64,000 nucleotides of DNA from Streptomyces sp. NBC_00341. Lineage in GTDB: Bacteria; Actinomycetota; Actinomycetes; Streptomycetales; Streptomycetaceae. The position numbers and the translations under genes were made by a program. Location: NCBI RefSeq assembly GCF_041435055.1, contig NZ_CP108002.1, positions 7,812,001 through 7,876,000 of the forward strand, given 5' to 3'. Positions 27,784 to 36,713 of this stretch are shown piece by piece. Each line of letters starts with the position of its first letter. Position 1 is the stretch's first letter. The notes under the pieces were generated by a model. That model did no database searches and was not told where the DNA came from. It saw nothing but the letters and a program-made list of their open reading frames with translations.

Positions 27784-29390
27784 CGGCTCCCCTTCGTGTA
27801 TCCGGCTTCCTTGACCCTGATCAGGCCGTCACCGGAGAGCTTGATGCCGCTCACGTCCTGCGAGGCGGAGACGTAACTGATGTTGCGGTAGAGGTAGATG
27901 ACCCCGTGCTGCTTGTTGATCGCGGCGGTGAGCTCGCGGTAGATCTCGCGGCGCTTGGCCACATCGGAGGTGCTGCGCCCCTGGACGATCAGCCGGTCGA
28001 TCGTCGGGTCGGAGAGCTTGCCCTGGTTGTTGCTGCCCGTCGTGCCGACGAGGCTGTCGATGTTGCCCGCGGGGTCGGGCTGACCGCCCCAGCCGCCGGT
28101 CCTCGCCTGGAAGTCGCCCGCCAGGGTCCGGGTCAGCCCGGTCGCGAACTCGGTCGGGCGGAGCTTGACGTCGAAGCCGGCGTCGGCGGCCATGGCCTGC
28201 ACGACCTGGCCCAGACGGCTGTCCTCCGGGGTGGTGTTGATCATCAGCTCCAGCGGCACCGGCGTCTTCACCCCGGCCGCCTTCAGCAGCCGCTCGGCCT
28301 TCGCCACGTCGCGTCCGGGGCAGGTGACCGGGGAGCTGAGGGGCGTCCCCGGCGGCACCGGGCCGCAGGCCGGTTCGTACATGCCCTGGAAGACCAGCTT
28401 GTTGATCAGCGCCCGGTCCAGCGACAGGTCGAAGGCCTCCCGGACCCGCACATCGCGGCCGAAGGGGCTGTCGACGGGGCTGGGGTCCTTGTCGATGCCG
28501 TGCGAGTTGGCGACGTTCAGGGTCAGCGCCATGTAGCCGAGCGACGGGGTGTTCAGGAGCTGGAGCCCCTTCTCGCCCATCGAGTTGCGGACCTCGACCG
28601 GGCCCATCTGGTCACCGATCTGGACGTCACCGGAGCGGATGTTGGCCATCCGGATGCTGCCGTCGGTGATCGTCTTGTAGATGACGCCGTCGAGATGGAC
28701 CTTGTCCGCGTCGTAGTAGAGCGGGTCCTTCTTCAGCTCGATCCGGTCCCCGACGACCCGCTTGACGTACTTGAACGGGCCGACGCAGGACGGATGGGTG
28801 GCGAAGTCGGCCCCGTACTCCTTGATCGCCTTCGGGGACATGATCAGCCCGGCGGTGTTGGCCAGCCGGCCCAGCAGCGGTACGTCGGGGTGGCTCAGCG
28901 AGAGCCGCACGGTGTACGGGCCGGTCGCCGTGACCTTCTCGACGGAGTCGATCTCGGAGGCCCGGCCGGAGCCCCGCAGGTGCAGGTGGCGGTCGAGCGA
29001 GGCCTTCACCGCGGCGGCGTCCAGCCGGGCACCGTCACTGAATCTGGCGCCCTTGCGGACGGTGAAGGTGAAGGTGCGCCCGCCGTCGGTGACCTTCGGC
29101 AGGGTGGCGGCCAGCTGCGGGACGAACTTGTTGTCCTGGTCGACGTCGTAGAGCTGTTCGCACATGGACGTGAACACGGTGCGGGCGACCAGCGTCGAGG
29201 TCAGGCTCGGGTCGAGCCTGTCGGGATCGGACTTCAGCCCGATCGTGACCGTGCCGCCGTCGCGCACGGGACGCATATCGGTCAGGCGCGGCTGAGCGGT
29301 GGTCTCCTTGCCGGGCGGCGAGAGCGAGCTGCATGCGGTGGTGATCGCCAGCAGTGCGGCCACCGACAGAGCGGCCGGAATTCGACGCAT
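27780..29390 (-). CDS. family-5 extracellular solute-binding lipoprotein
   Basis: A 536-residue SBP_bac_5 protein. The signal ends in LLAITTAC with C20 as the likely lipid anchor. Family features are VTIGLKSDPDRLDPSLTST, RKGARFSDGARLDAAAVKAS and FKYVKRVVGDRIELKKDPLY. ATG 29390 has AAGGAGG 9 bases upstream; the frame is open to 29516 but that part covers the operator region. First gene of the importer operon. Family 5 proteins bind peptides, nickel, opines and other small solutes, so the substrate is open. Confidence 0.93.
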   Translation of the reverse strand: MRRIPAALSVAALLAITTACSSLSPPGKETTAQPRLTDMRPVRDGGTVTIGLKSDPDRLDPSLTSTLVARTVFTSMCEQLYDVDQDNKFVPQLAATLPKVTDGGRTFTFTVRKGARFSDGARLDAAAVKASLDRHLHLRGSGRASEIDSVEKVTATGPYTVRLSLSHPDVPLLGRLANTAGLIMSPKAIKEYGADFATHPSCVGPFKYVKRVVGDRIELKKDPLYYDADKVHLDGVIYKTITDGSIRMANIRSGDVQIGDQMGPVEVRNSMGEKGLQLLNTPSLGYMALTLNVANSHGIDKDPSPVDSPFGRDVRVREAFDLSLDRALINKLVFQGMYEPACGPVPPGTPLSSPVTCPGRDVAKAERLLKAAGVKTPVPLELMINTTPEDSRLGQVVQAMAADAGFDVKLRPTEFATGLTRTLAGDFQARTGGWGGQPDPAGNIDSLVGTTGSNNQGKLSDPTIDRLIVQGRSTSDVAKRREIYRELTAAINKQHGVIYLYRNISYVSASQDVSGIKLSGDGLIRVKEAGYTKGSR

Positions 29391-29733
29391 GGGATCAAGC
29401 CTCCTTGGGGACGGCAGGGGGGCAGGACGGCGCAACGAGTACCGACGTGGGTACACGTGGGCACTCGTTGAGCCGAACGGTATACCAGCGAACGTCCGGG
29501 CCTCTGGGCTGTCCACGACCGCGTTTGCCTGATTTGCAGGGGAATTTGGCGTACGAATGGGGCAAGTCGGCCGACAGAAATTTTCTACGGAATCGCCACT
29601 TGAGACCGACTTGGTATACCGGTATCGAAGCGGTCAGCCGGAGCGCGGGGAGGCCGACGGATGCGGGGGCGTGCGTCGGCCCCGGTCGTTGTACGTGTAC
29701 CAGCGGCCGGAAACTGACCCTGGGCATGCGAAA
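29391..29733. promoter_or_regulatory. leader/promoter region of the importer operon with GntR-type sites
   Basis: A 343-base non-coding stretch. It holds CGGTATACCAG (29478-29488) and TTGGTATACCGG (29611-29622), the same palindrome as ahead of the amidohydrolase operon. A long inverted repeat CAACGAGT / ACTCGTTG (29433-29440, 29463-29470) encloses the near-direct repeats ACGTGGGTAC and ACGTGGGCAC, and could form a leader hairpin or be a second operator. Elsewhere the stretch is AT-richer than its surroundings. No gene seen. Confidence 0.6.
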
Positions 29734-29784
29734 GGGCGGGGTGGGGAGAAGGCCGCCTCAGGCGAACCCCTCCCCACCCCGCCC
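29734..29784. terminator. terminator downstream of tex
   Basis: GGGCGGGGTGGGGAG (29734-29748) pairs perfectly with CTCCCCACCCCGCCC (29770-29784). The loop itself contains a small CGCC-TCA-GGCG hairpin. It lies 28 bases past the tex stop on the minus strand. Confidence 0.85.
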
Positions 29785-29812
29785 CGATGCCCCGGGCGGG
29801 CTCTCGCTCCCG

Positions 29813-32299
29813 CTACCGCTTCTTGCCGCCCTGCTTCGGATCCAGCAGCCCGGCCCGCCGAAGCGCGTCGGCCATCGCCCCGTTGGCCGGGGACGCGGCC
29901 GGAGCCGGCCGGCCGCCGCCATTGCCGCCGCCGCCCCCGCGCCGGTCGCGCCCCTGGCCGCCCTGGCCCTGGCCGCTCTGACCGCTCTGACCGCCCTGGC
30001 CCTGCCGCTGGCGCGGCGGGCGTCCGCCCCGCTCGCCGCCCGAGCCGGCCGGGGCGCCCGGACCGCCCGGACGGCCGGAACGGTCGGAACCGGAACCGGC
30101 CCGCGCGCCAGAACCCGAACCCGCACCGGCCTCGTCGTCCAGCCGCAGCGTCAACGAGATCCGCTTGCGCGGGATGTCGACCTCCATGACCTTGACCTTG
30201 ACGACGTCACCCGGCTTCACGACGTCGCGCGGGTCCTTGACGAACGTCCTCGACATCGCGGACACGTGCACCAGGCCGTCCTGGTGCACCCCGACGTCCA
30301 CGAACGCGCCGAACGCCGCGACGTTCGTCACGACCCCCTCCAGTACCATCCCGGACGCCAGGTCGCCGATCTTCTCGACGCCCTCCTTGAAGGTGGCCGT
30401 CTTGAACGCCGGACGCGGGTCGCGCCCCGGCTTCTCCAGCTCCTTCAGGATGTCGGTGACGGTCGGCAGCCCGAACTTCTCGTCCACGAAGTCATCGGCC
30501 CGCAGCGACCGCAGCACATCCGTGTTGCCGACCAGGGACGCGACGTCACCGCCCGTGCGCTTCACCATCGCCCGGACCACCGGGTACGCCTCCGGGTGCA
30601 CGCTGGACGCGTCCAGCGGGTCGTCACCCCGGATCCGCAGGAAGCCCGCGCACTGCTCGTACGCCTTCGGGCCGAGCCTGGCCACGTCCTTGAGCCCCTT
30701 GCGGGAGTGGAACGGGCCGTTGGTGTCGCGGTGCGCGACGATGTTCTCCGCGAGCCCGGAACCGATGCCGGAGACCCGCGAAAGCAGCGGCGCCGACGCG
30801 GTGTTGACGTCGACTCCGACCCCGTTCACGCAGTCCTCGACGACCGCGTCCAGCGAGCGCGACAGCTTCACCTCCGACAGGTCGTGCTGGTACTGCCCGA
30901 CCCCGATCGACTTCGGGTCGATCTTCACCAGCTCCGCCAGGGGGTCCTGGAGGCGGCGCGCGATCGAGACGGCGCCACGCAACGAGACGTCCATGTCCGG
31001 GAGTTCCTGCGAGGCGAAGGCGGACGCCGAGTACACGGAGGCGCCGGCCTCAGAGACCATCACCTTGGTGAGCTTCAACTCCGGGTGCTTCTCGCACAGT
31101 TCACCGGCGAGCTTGTCCGTCTCGCGCGATGCCGTGCCGTTGCCGATCGCGATCAGATCGACGTCGTGCGCCTTCGCCAGCTGCTCCAGCTTCGCCAGCG
31201 ACTGGTCCCACTTGTTGGCCGGCACGTGCGGGTGGATCACATCGGTCGCGACGACCTTGCCGGTCGCGTCGACGACGGCGACCTTCACCCCGGTACGGAA
31301 CCCCGGGTCGAGCCCCAGCGTGGCCCGGGTCCCGGCCGGTGCGGCGAGCAGCAGATCGCGCAGGTTCGACGCGAAGACGCGTACGGCCTCGTCCTCCGCC
31401 GCCGTGCGCAGCCTGAGGCGCAGGTCGATGCCGAGGTGGACCAGGATCCGGGTGCGCCAGGCCCAGCGCACCGTGTCGGCCAGCCACTTGTCCCCGGGGC
31501 GGCCGCGGTCGTTCACCCCGAAGCGCCGGGCGACCATGTTCTCGTACGACGAGGGGCCGGGCGTCTGAGACGGCTCCTCCGGCTCCAGGACGAGGTCGAG
31601 GACGTCCTCCTTCTCGCCCCGGAGCATCGCCAGCACCCGGTGCGAGGGCAGCGCGGTGAACGGCTCGGTGAAGTCGAAGTAATCCGCGAACTTGGCGCCG
31701 TCCTCCTCCTTGCCGTCCCGCACCTTCGCCACCAGCCGGCCCCGCGTCCACATGCGCTCACGCAGCTCGCCGGTCAGGTCGGCGTCCTCCGAGAACCGTT
31801 CGGCGAGGATGGCCCGCGCCCCCTCCAGGGCCGCCGCCGGGTCCGCGACGCCCTTGTCCGCGTCGACGAACGCCGAGGCCGCGACGAGCGGGTCCACCGA
31901 CGGATCGTCGAGCAGACCCGAGGCGAGCGGTTCGAGCCCGGCCTCCCGGGCGATCTGCGCCTTCGTGCGCCGCTTCGGCTTGAACGGCAGATAGATGTCC
32001 TCAAGGCGCGCCTTCGTGTCGGCGGCCCGGATGCGCGCCTCCAGCGCGCTGTCCAGCTTGCCCTGCTCCCGTACGGATTCGAGGATCGCGGCACGGCGGT
32101 CCTCCAGCTCCCGCAGATACCGCAACCGCTCCTCGAGCGTGCGCAGCTGCGCGTCGTCGAGCATCTCGGTCGCTTCCTTGCGGTAGCGCGCGATGAACGG
32201 CACGGTCGATCCGCCGTCGAGCAGCTCGACGGCCGCCCTCACCTGTCGCTCCCGTACGCCGAGCTCCTCGGCGATCCTGCCTTCGATGGACGTCGTCAC
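29813..32299 (-). CDS. tex: Tex-family RNA-binding transcription accessory protein
   Basis: An 828-residue Tex protein. The helical N-terminal domain includes STVPFIARYRKEATEMLDD. The YqgF/RNase H-like domain has LGLDPGFRTGVKVAVVDATG, a helix-hairpin-helix region follows (LLSRVSGIGSGLAENIVAHR), and an S1 RNA-binding domain spans about residues 645-720 (EGVVTNVAAFGAFVDVGVHQ). The last roughly 100 residues are a Gly/Arg/Gln-rich, low-complexity tail, longer than in enterobacterial Tex, likely disordered and RNA-binding. GTG start at 32299. Tex family members bind nucleic acid and affect transcription and RNA handling. Confidence 0.95.
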   Translation of the reverse strand: MTTSIEGRIAEELGVRERQVRAAVELLDGGSTVPFIARYRKEATEMLDDAQLRTLEERLRYLRELEDRRAAILESVREQGKLDSALEARIRAADTKARLEDIYLPFKPKRRTKAQIAREAGLEPLASGLLDDPSVDPLVAASAFVDADKGVADPAAALEGARAILAERFSEDADLTGELRERMWTRGRLVAKVRDGKEEDGAKFADYFDFTEPFTALPSHRVLAMLRGEKEDVLDLVLEPEEPSQTPGPSSYENMVARRFGVNDRGRPGDKWLADTVRWAWRTRILVHLGIDLRLRLRTAAEDEAVRVFASNLRDLLLAAPAGTRATLGLDPGFRTGVKVAVVDATGKVVATDVIHPHVPANKWDQSLAKLEQLAKAHDVDLIAIGNGTASRETDKLAGELCEKHPELKLTKVMVSEAGASVYSASAFASQELPDMDVSLRGAVSIARRLQDPLAELVKIDPKSIGVGQYQHDLSEVKLSRSLDAVVEDCVNGVGVDVNTASAPLLSRVSGIGSGLAENIVAHRDTNGPFHSRKGLKDVARLGPKAYEQCAGFLRIRGDDPLDASSVHPEAYPVVRAMVKRTGGDVASLVGNTDVLRSLRADDFVDEKFGLPTVTDILKELEKPGRDPRPAFKTATFKEGVEKIGDLASGMVLEGVVTNVAAFGAFVDVGVHQDGLVHVSAMSRTFVKDPRDVVKPGDVVKVKVMEVDIPRKRISLTLRLDDEAGAGSGSGARAGSGSDRSGRPGGPGAPAGSGGERGGRPPRQRQGQGGQSGQSGQGQGGQGRDRRGGGGGNGGGRPAPAASPANGAMADALRRAGLLDPKQGGKKR

Positions 32300-32396
32300 G
32301 GTTTTACCGACTCGCCTTCTCGTACTGGCTGTGCTGGTCGGGCCCCGGGGTCCGCGGTTCGGACCGGTCCCGGGCCACTCGCCTGCATTCTGCCGG

Positions 32397-32424
32397 GTGG
32401 CCGGGCGCCGTGTCGCCCGGCCAC
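32397..32424. terminator. hairpin terminator after the SCO6745-family gene
   Basis: GTGGCCGGGCG and CGCCCGGCCAC form an 11-base perfect stem with a 6-base loop, 29 bases past the stop of the minus-strand gene at 32453 and before tex. Confidence 0.75.
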
Positions 32425-32452
32425 TCCAGCTGGGGCCTTCCGGCCCGGCCGG

Positions 32453-33310
32453 CTATCCCCTGAGATCCGCCGGGAACGCGCCCGCCGCCATCGCCTTCTT
32501 CAGGATCCCGCCCCCCAGCTCGGTCAGCCGGGCCACGCCCGCACCGCCGAGTTGCTCGTACGGCGCGAGGTCCATCCGGTCCGTGGTCTCTTCGAGCCCG
32601 GTCCGGAGCGCGGTGCCGGCCTCCGTCAACTCGCCCTCGGCGGTGAGCAGTCCACGCGCGTGCAGCCGTGCGGAGGCGTCCTCCCAGTCGCTGCGTCGCC
32701 AGCCGCGGGTGGCCAGCACCCAGCGCGGCGCCATGCCCTTGCCGGTGGCGGTGTGGCTGACCAGGGCCTCGACCGGGTCGAGCCCGGCGGCGAGGAGGGC
32801 GGCGAGGTGGGCGTCGCCGCGGTGCTCGCGCAGCAGCGTCGCCGCGTGCCAGTACGCCAGGTGCGGCTGCTCCGGCACCGGGAGGTCGGCGTGCGCCGCG
32901 TACAGCGGCCGGGCGTGTCGCGTGCAGCCCTCGGCGGCGCGCAGGGCCAGCTGTGCGGCCTCCGCCAGCTCGGGGGAGGCGATGACCTCCTCGCCCAGGA
33001 GCCGCCGCAGCGTCGAGTCGGCGGCACGCAGCCGCGCCGCCAGAACGGCCTCCGGCGAGGCGGTGTCCCAGACGGCGGGCAGGTGCGCGGCCACGAGCTC
33101 GTGGTTGAAGTTGTAGAAGGTCGCGGTGACCGTACCCGGGCCGACGGCGCCCATGGCGGCCGCGCGGGAGGCGAAGTACGCGGCGGGGGCGTCGGTGACC
33201 CCGATCGCGCCGAGCTCCTTGCCGAGGTCGGGGGAGAAGTAGAGCGAGGAGTGGATCGGGTTGATGACGTTGTGGCAGCGGCGTCCGGCACGGGGAGGCA
33301 GAGTACTCAT
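32453..33310 (-). CDS. SCO6745-family protein (helix-turn-helix-like, function unknown)
   Basis: A 285-residue soluble protein that I recognise as the SCO6745 family of actinobacteria from INPIHSSLYFSPDLGKELGA near the N-terminus and MAPRWVLATRGWRRSDWEDA in the middle. The C-terminal half looks like a winged-helix domain (WEDASARLHARGLLTAEGEL). No catalytic motif is evident. Its position beside tex agrees with the S. coelicolor order I remember. Function unknown. Confidence 0.75.
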   Translation of the reverse strand: MSTLPPRAGRRCHNVINPIHSSLYFSPDLGKELGAIGVTDAPAAYFASRAAAMGAVGPGTVTATFYNFNHELVAAHLPAVWDTASPEAVLAARLRAADSTLRRLLGEEVIASPELAEAAQLALRAAEGCTRHARPLYAAHADLPVPEQPHLAYWHAATLLREHRGDAHLAALLAAGLDPVEALVSHTATGKGMAPRWVLATRGWRRSDWEDASARLHARGLLTAEGELTEAGTALRTGLEETTDRMDLAPYEQLGGAGVARLTELGGGILKKAMAAGAFPADLRG

Positions 33311-33444
33311 GCCCGCACGTTACCGACTGGTCGGTACGCACCGGAACCCCGGGGCGCCGGTGACCTGTGTCGCGGCCCGCCATGGCAGGAAAGGTGGGCA
33401 GCTCGTCATTGCGGCCATCCGGGAGGCGGCCCAGGATTACGGAC

Positions 33445-34434
33445 ATGAAGCAGCGATCCGTGCTCGTCGTACTTTTCGACGGCGTCCAGAGCCTCGATGT
33501 CAGCGGCCCGATGGAGGTCTTCGCCGGAGCCGCCCGGTTCCCGGAGGTCTCGTACGAACTGCGCACCGCCTCGCTGGACGGCGCCCCGGTCCGCTCGTCG
33601 AGCGGCCTCACGCTCGTCCCCGACAGCGGACTCGCGGACGCCGCACCCGCGCACACCCTGCTCGTCCCCGGCGGCCAGGGCACCCGCGCCCCGGAGCCCG
33701 CCCTCGTCGACTGGCTGCGCGAGCACGCCCCGTACGCGGAACGGCTCGTCTCCGTCTGCACCGGCGCCTTGCTGCTCGCCGAGGCCGGACAGCTGGACGG
33801 GCACCGGGTGACCACGCACTGGACGGTCTGCGACCACCTCGCCCGCGCGCATCCGGCCGTCGAGGTCGACCCGGAACCGATCTTCGTGCGGGACGGCAGG
33901 CTGGCCACCTCTGCCGGGGTCACCGCGGGCATCGACCTCGCCCTCGCACTCGTCGAGGAGGACCACGGCCGGGACGTGGCGCTCACCGTCGCCCGGCATC
34001 TGGTGGTCTTCCTGCGCAGGCCGGGGAACCAGGCCCAGTTCAGCGCCCAGCTCACCGCCCAGACGGCCCGGCGTGAACCGCTGCGCGAGGTCCAGCACTG
34101 GATCACCGAACACCCCGGCGAGGACCTGTCCGTCGAGGCCCTCGCCGCCCGCGCCCGGCTCTCGCCGCGTCATTTCGCCCGCGCGTTCCAGGCCGAGACC
34201 GGCATGACACCCGGCCGGTACGTCGACCGCGTCCGCCTCGAAGCGGCCCGCAGGCTGCTGGAGGACAGCTCGGACGGTGTCGCCGGCATCTCGCGGAGCT
34301 GCGGATACGGCACGCCGGAGGCGATGCGCCGCGCGTTCGTCAAGGCGCTGGGCACCGCACCCGCCGAATACCGCAGGCGGTTCGCTCCCCGGCCGCCGGC
34401 CGGACCCACCCGATCCGTCACCATCGGTCTCTGA
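33445..34434 (+). CDS. GlxA-family (DJ-1 + AraC) transcriptional regulator
   Basis: A 329-residue regulator: a DJ-1/PfpI-like domain (about 1-190, with the nucleophile-elbow cysteine in RLVSVCTGALLLAEAG) is followed by a C-terminal AraC double helix-turn-helix (ALAARARLSPRHFARAFQAE and ISRSCGYGTPEAMRRAFVKA). The DJ-1 part usually senses a ligand rather than acting as an enzyme. ATG 33445 has AGGA 8 bases upstream. The next gene encodes a stand-alone DJ-1 protein and is 19 bases away, so this protein probably controls its own operon. Confidence 0.93.
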   Translation: MKQRSVLVVLFDGVQSLDVSGPMEVFAGAARFPEVSYELRTASLDGAPVRSSSGLTLVPDSGLADAAPAHTLLVPGGQGTRAPEPALVDWLREHAPYAERLVSVCTGALLLAEAGQLDGHRVTTHWTVCDHLARAHPAVEVDPEPIFVRDGRLATSAGVTAGIDLALALVEEDHGRDVALTVARHLVVFLRRPGNQAQFSAQLTAQTARREPLREVQHWITEHPGEDLSVEALAARARLSPRHFARAFQAETGMTPGRYVDRVRLEAARRLLEDSSDGVAGISRSCGYGTPEAMRRAFVKALGTAPAEYRRRFAPRPPAGPTRSVTIGL

Positions 34435-34453
34435 CCGGAAGGCAGGCAGTCCC

Positions 34454-35089
34454 ATGCAGATCGCCATCGTCCTCTTCGACCGCTTCACCGCGCTCGACGT
34501 CGTCGGACCGTTCGAGATCCTGTCCCGTGCCCCGGGCGCCGAGACCGTCTTCGTCGCCGAGCGCACCGGGCCCGTGCGCAACGAATCCGGCAGCCTTTCG
34601 CTGGTCGCGGACCGGACGCTCGACGAGGTGCCGGCGCCCGATCTGGTGATCGTCCCCGGCGGTCCCGGGCAGAGCGCCCAGATGGCCAACGAGACCCTGC
34701 TCGACTGGCTGCGCGCCGCCGATGCCACCAGCACCTGGACGACCTCCGTGTGCACCGGTTCGCTGCTGCTCGCGGCCGCCGGACTCCTCAAGGGGCGGCG
34801 GGCCACCTCGCACTGGCTCGCCGTCGACACGCTGAAGGAGTACGGCGCCGAGCCGACCGGCGAACGCGTCGTCATCGACGGCAAGTACGTCACCGCCGCC
34901 GGCGTCTCGTCCGGCATCGACATGGGCCTCACGCTGCTGGGCCGCATGGCGGGTGACCGGTACGCCCAGTCGGTCCAGCTGCTGACCGAGTACGACCCGC
35001 AGCCGCCGTACGACGCCGGATCCCCGGAGAAGGCCCCGGCCGATGTCGTCGAGGAGTGGCGGGCCCGGAGCCGCCACATCCTTCGGTAG
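34454..35089 (+). CDS. DJ-1/PfpI-family protein
   Basis: A 211-residue single-domain member of the DJ-1/PfpI superfamily. The conserved cysteine is in TTSVCTGSLLLAAAG and the usual glutamate region is FDRFTALDVVGPFEIL. Relatives include isonitrile hydratase InhA and other small-molecule hydratases. An AGGCAG site precedes ATG 34454. Cotranscribed with the GlxA-like regulator; the substrate may be what that regulator senses. Confidence 0.9.
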   Translation: MQIAIVLFDRFTALDVVGPFEILSRAPGAETVFVAERTGPVRNESGSLSLVADRTLDEVPAPDLVIVPGGPGQSAQMANETLLDWLRAADATSTWTTSVCTGSLLLAAAGLLKGRRATSHWLAVDTLKEYGAEPTGERVVIDGKYVTAAGVSSGIDMGLTLLGRMAGDRYAQSVQLLTEYDPQPPYDAGSPEKAPADVVEEWRARSRHILR

Positions 35090-35113
35090 CGATCCCGCTG
35101 CGGCAGGGGGCGG

Positions 35114-35872
35114 TCACCCCTGGGACGGCCAGGTGAAACGGGGTGCACGCCGTTCGAGGAAAGCGGCGACCCCCTCCGCGGTGTCGCCGCTGCGGCGCGC
35201 CTGGTCCGCCCAGTGGGCGTCCCGGTCCTCGCGCCCCGCGGCGAACTCCTTGGCGGCCGCCTGGGTCAGCTGCGAACGGGACACCAGCACCCGGGCGTAG
35301 GCCTCGACCCGCCTGTCCAGCTCGCCGGCCGGCAGCACCTCGTCGACCAGGCCGGTCCGCAGTGCCCGTTCCGCACCGATCAGCTCGCCGGAGAACAGCA
35401 GGTGCTTCGCCGTCGCCGGGCCCGTCAGCGCGACCAGCCGGCGGGTCGACGACGCCGGGTAGACGATCCCGAGCCTGGCGGGGGTGACGCCGAACGACGC
35501 GCCCTCCTCCGCGAACCGCAGATCGCAGGCCGCCGCCAGCTGGCTTCCGCCGCCCACGCAGTAGCCGCGCACCGAGGCGAGCGTCGGCCGGGGGAAGGCG
35601 GCCAGCGCCTCCTCCGCCGCCACCGCGAGCCCCTGCGGGGCGCCCGCCGGATCGCGCAGGGAGGAGATGTCGGCTCCGGCGCAGAAGGTCTCCCCGGCGC
35701 CCGTCAGCACCAGGACCCGCACCGAGGCGTCGGCGGCCGGCCCCGCCAGCAGTTGGGGCACGGAGCGCCACATCGCGGCCGTCATGGCGTTGCGCTTGGC
35801 GGGATTGCTGATGACGAGGGTGGCGACGCCGTCCGCGACGGTGAGCTCCAGCCGGGGTTCCGTACGGTCCAT
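35114..35872 (-). CDS. enoyl-CoA hydratase/isomerase family protein
   Basis: A 252-residue crotonase-fold protein. The oxyanion-hole segments are FCAGADISSL and RGYCVGGGSQLAAACDLRFA. At the hydratase glutamate positions the sequence reads GVTPARLGIVYPASS, so one catalytic Glu seems absent and isomerase or other crotonase chemistry is possible. ATG 35872 is chosen because the protein then starts just before the first strand; the frame is open to 35911. Converges on the DJ-1 gene. Confidence 0.88.
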   Translation of the reverse strand: MDRTEPRLELTVADGVATLVISNPAKRNAMTAAMWRSVPQLLAGPAADASVRVLVLTGAGETFCAGADISSLRDPAGAPQGLAVAAEEALAAFPRPTLASVRGYCVGGGSQLAAACDLRFAEEGASFGVTPARLGIVYPASSTRRLVALTGPATAKHLLFSGELIGAERALRTGLVDEVLPAGELDRRVEAYARVLVSRSQLTQAAAKEFAAGREDRDAHWADQARRSGDTAEGVAAFLERRAPRFTWPSQG

Positions 35873-35952
35873 GCGCCGGATGCTATCCGTACCGTTCGAA
35901 CCTATGATCAAGAAGGGGTCACGCAGCAGGCACGTACCCCGAGGAGCTCCCG

Positions 35953-36579
35953 GTGGCCGATTCCGTAAAAGAAGGCAGGAAGCTCAGCCGCAGTTTCAGC
36001 GGCCTGGCCCTGCTCGGAGCAGTCCTCGTCGTCGCGGGTCTGGTCGGCCTCGTCTACACCGGCGTCGCGACGCTCACCTCGATGATCCTCTTCGGCTGGC
36101 TGCTGCTGGTCGGCGGCCTGGTCGGACTGCTCCACGCGATCCAGTCGCGCGGCACCAACTACTTCTGGCTGGGCGTGGTGGTCGCCGCCCTGAACATCGC
36201 CGCCGGGGTCGTGGTCATCCGCCATCCGCACGGCACGGCCGAGGCGCTGACCATGTTCGCCGCGCTGCTCTTCCTGACCGGCGGGGTGTTCCGCCTCGTC
36301 GGCAGTGTCGTGGTGCGCGGCCCGCAGTTCGGCTGGACCCTGCTGCAGGGCGCCTTCGGGCTGCTGCTGGGGCTGCTGGTCCTCTTCGACTGGCCGCACA
36401 GCAGCCTCTACGTGCTCGGCTGCTTCTTCTCGCTCGCGCTGCTCTTCGACGGACTCGGGCTCATCGCGATCGGTGTGGGCGGCCGCCGGATCGTCTCGAT
36501 GGTCTCGGACCAGCTGGGGCCGGACCAGGCAGCGCAGGAGCAGCCTTCAGGGGATGAGCAAAAGCGGTCCGACAACTGA
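35953..36579 (+). CDS. HdeD/DUF308-family membrane protein
   Basis: A 208-residue protein with six hydrophobic helices arranged as pairs, typical of HdeD-like proteins (SGLALLGAVLVVAGLVGLVY, SMILFGWLLLVGGLVGLLHA, GWTLLQGAFGLLLGLLVLFD). The C-terminal tail is acidic and soluble. GTG 35953 has GAGGAG 6 bases upstream. In enterobacteria HdeD is linked to acid tolerance; in streptomycetes the role is not known. Confidence 0.85.
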   Translation: MADSVKEGRKLSRSFSGLALLGAVLVVAGLVGLVYTGVATLTSMILFGWLLLVGGLVGLLHAIQSRGTNYFWLGVVVAALNIAAGVVVIRHPHGTAEALTMFAALLFLTGGVFRLVGSVVVRGPQFGWTLLQGAFGLLLGLLVLFDWPHSSLYVLGCFFSLALLFDGLGLIAIGVGGRRIVSMVSDQLGPDQAAQEQPSGDEQKRSDN

Positions 36580-36713
36580 CGCATCAAAAGCTATCCGGTC
36601 AAATACTGTCGATAGAAGTCGACTTCTGTTCAGTGGTACGGACCGGACCGACTACGCCCCGCACCCTGTACTCGACGTGCAGTCACCATCGAGTGGAGAG
36701 CGGGTACCGGTCT

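Noticed and set aside
29354..33448. Plus-strand open frame of 1364 codons opposite tex and the SCO6745-family gene
   Set aside because: Composition is Arg/Gly/Pro/His-rich with no domain; it mirrors real genes on the minus strand and is an artefact of high G+C content.
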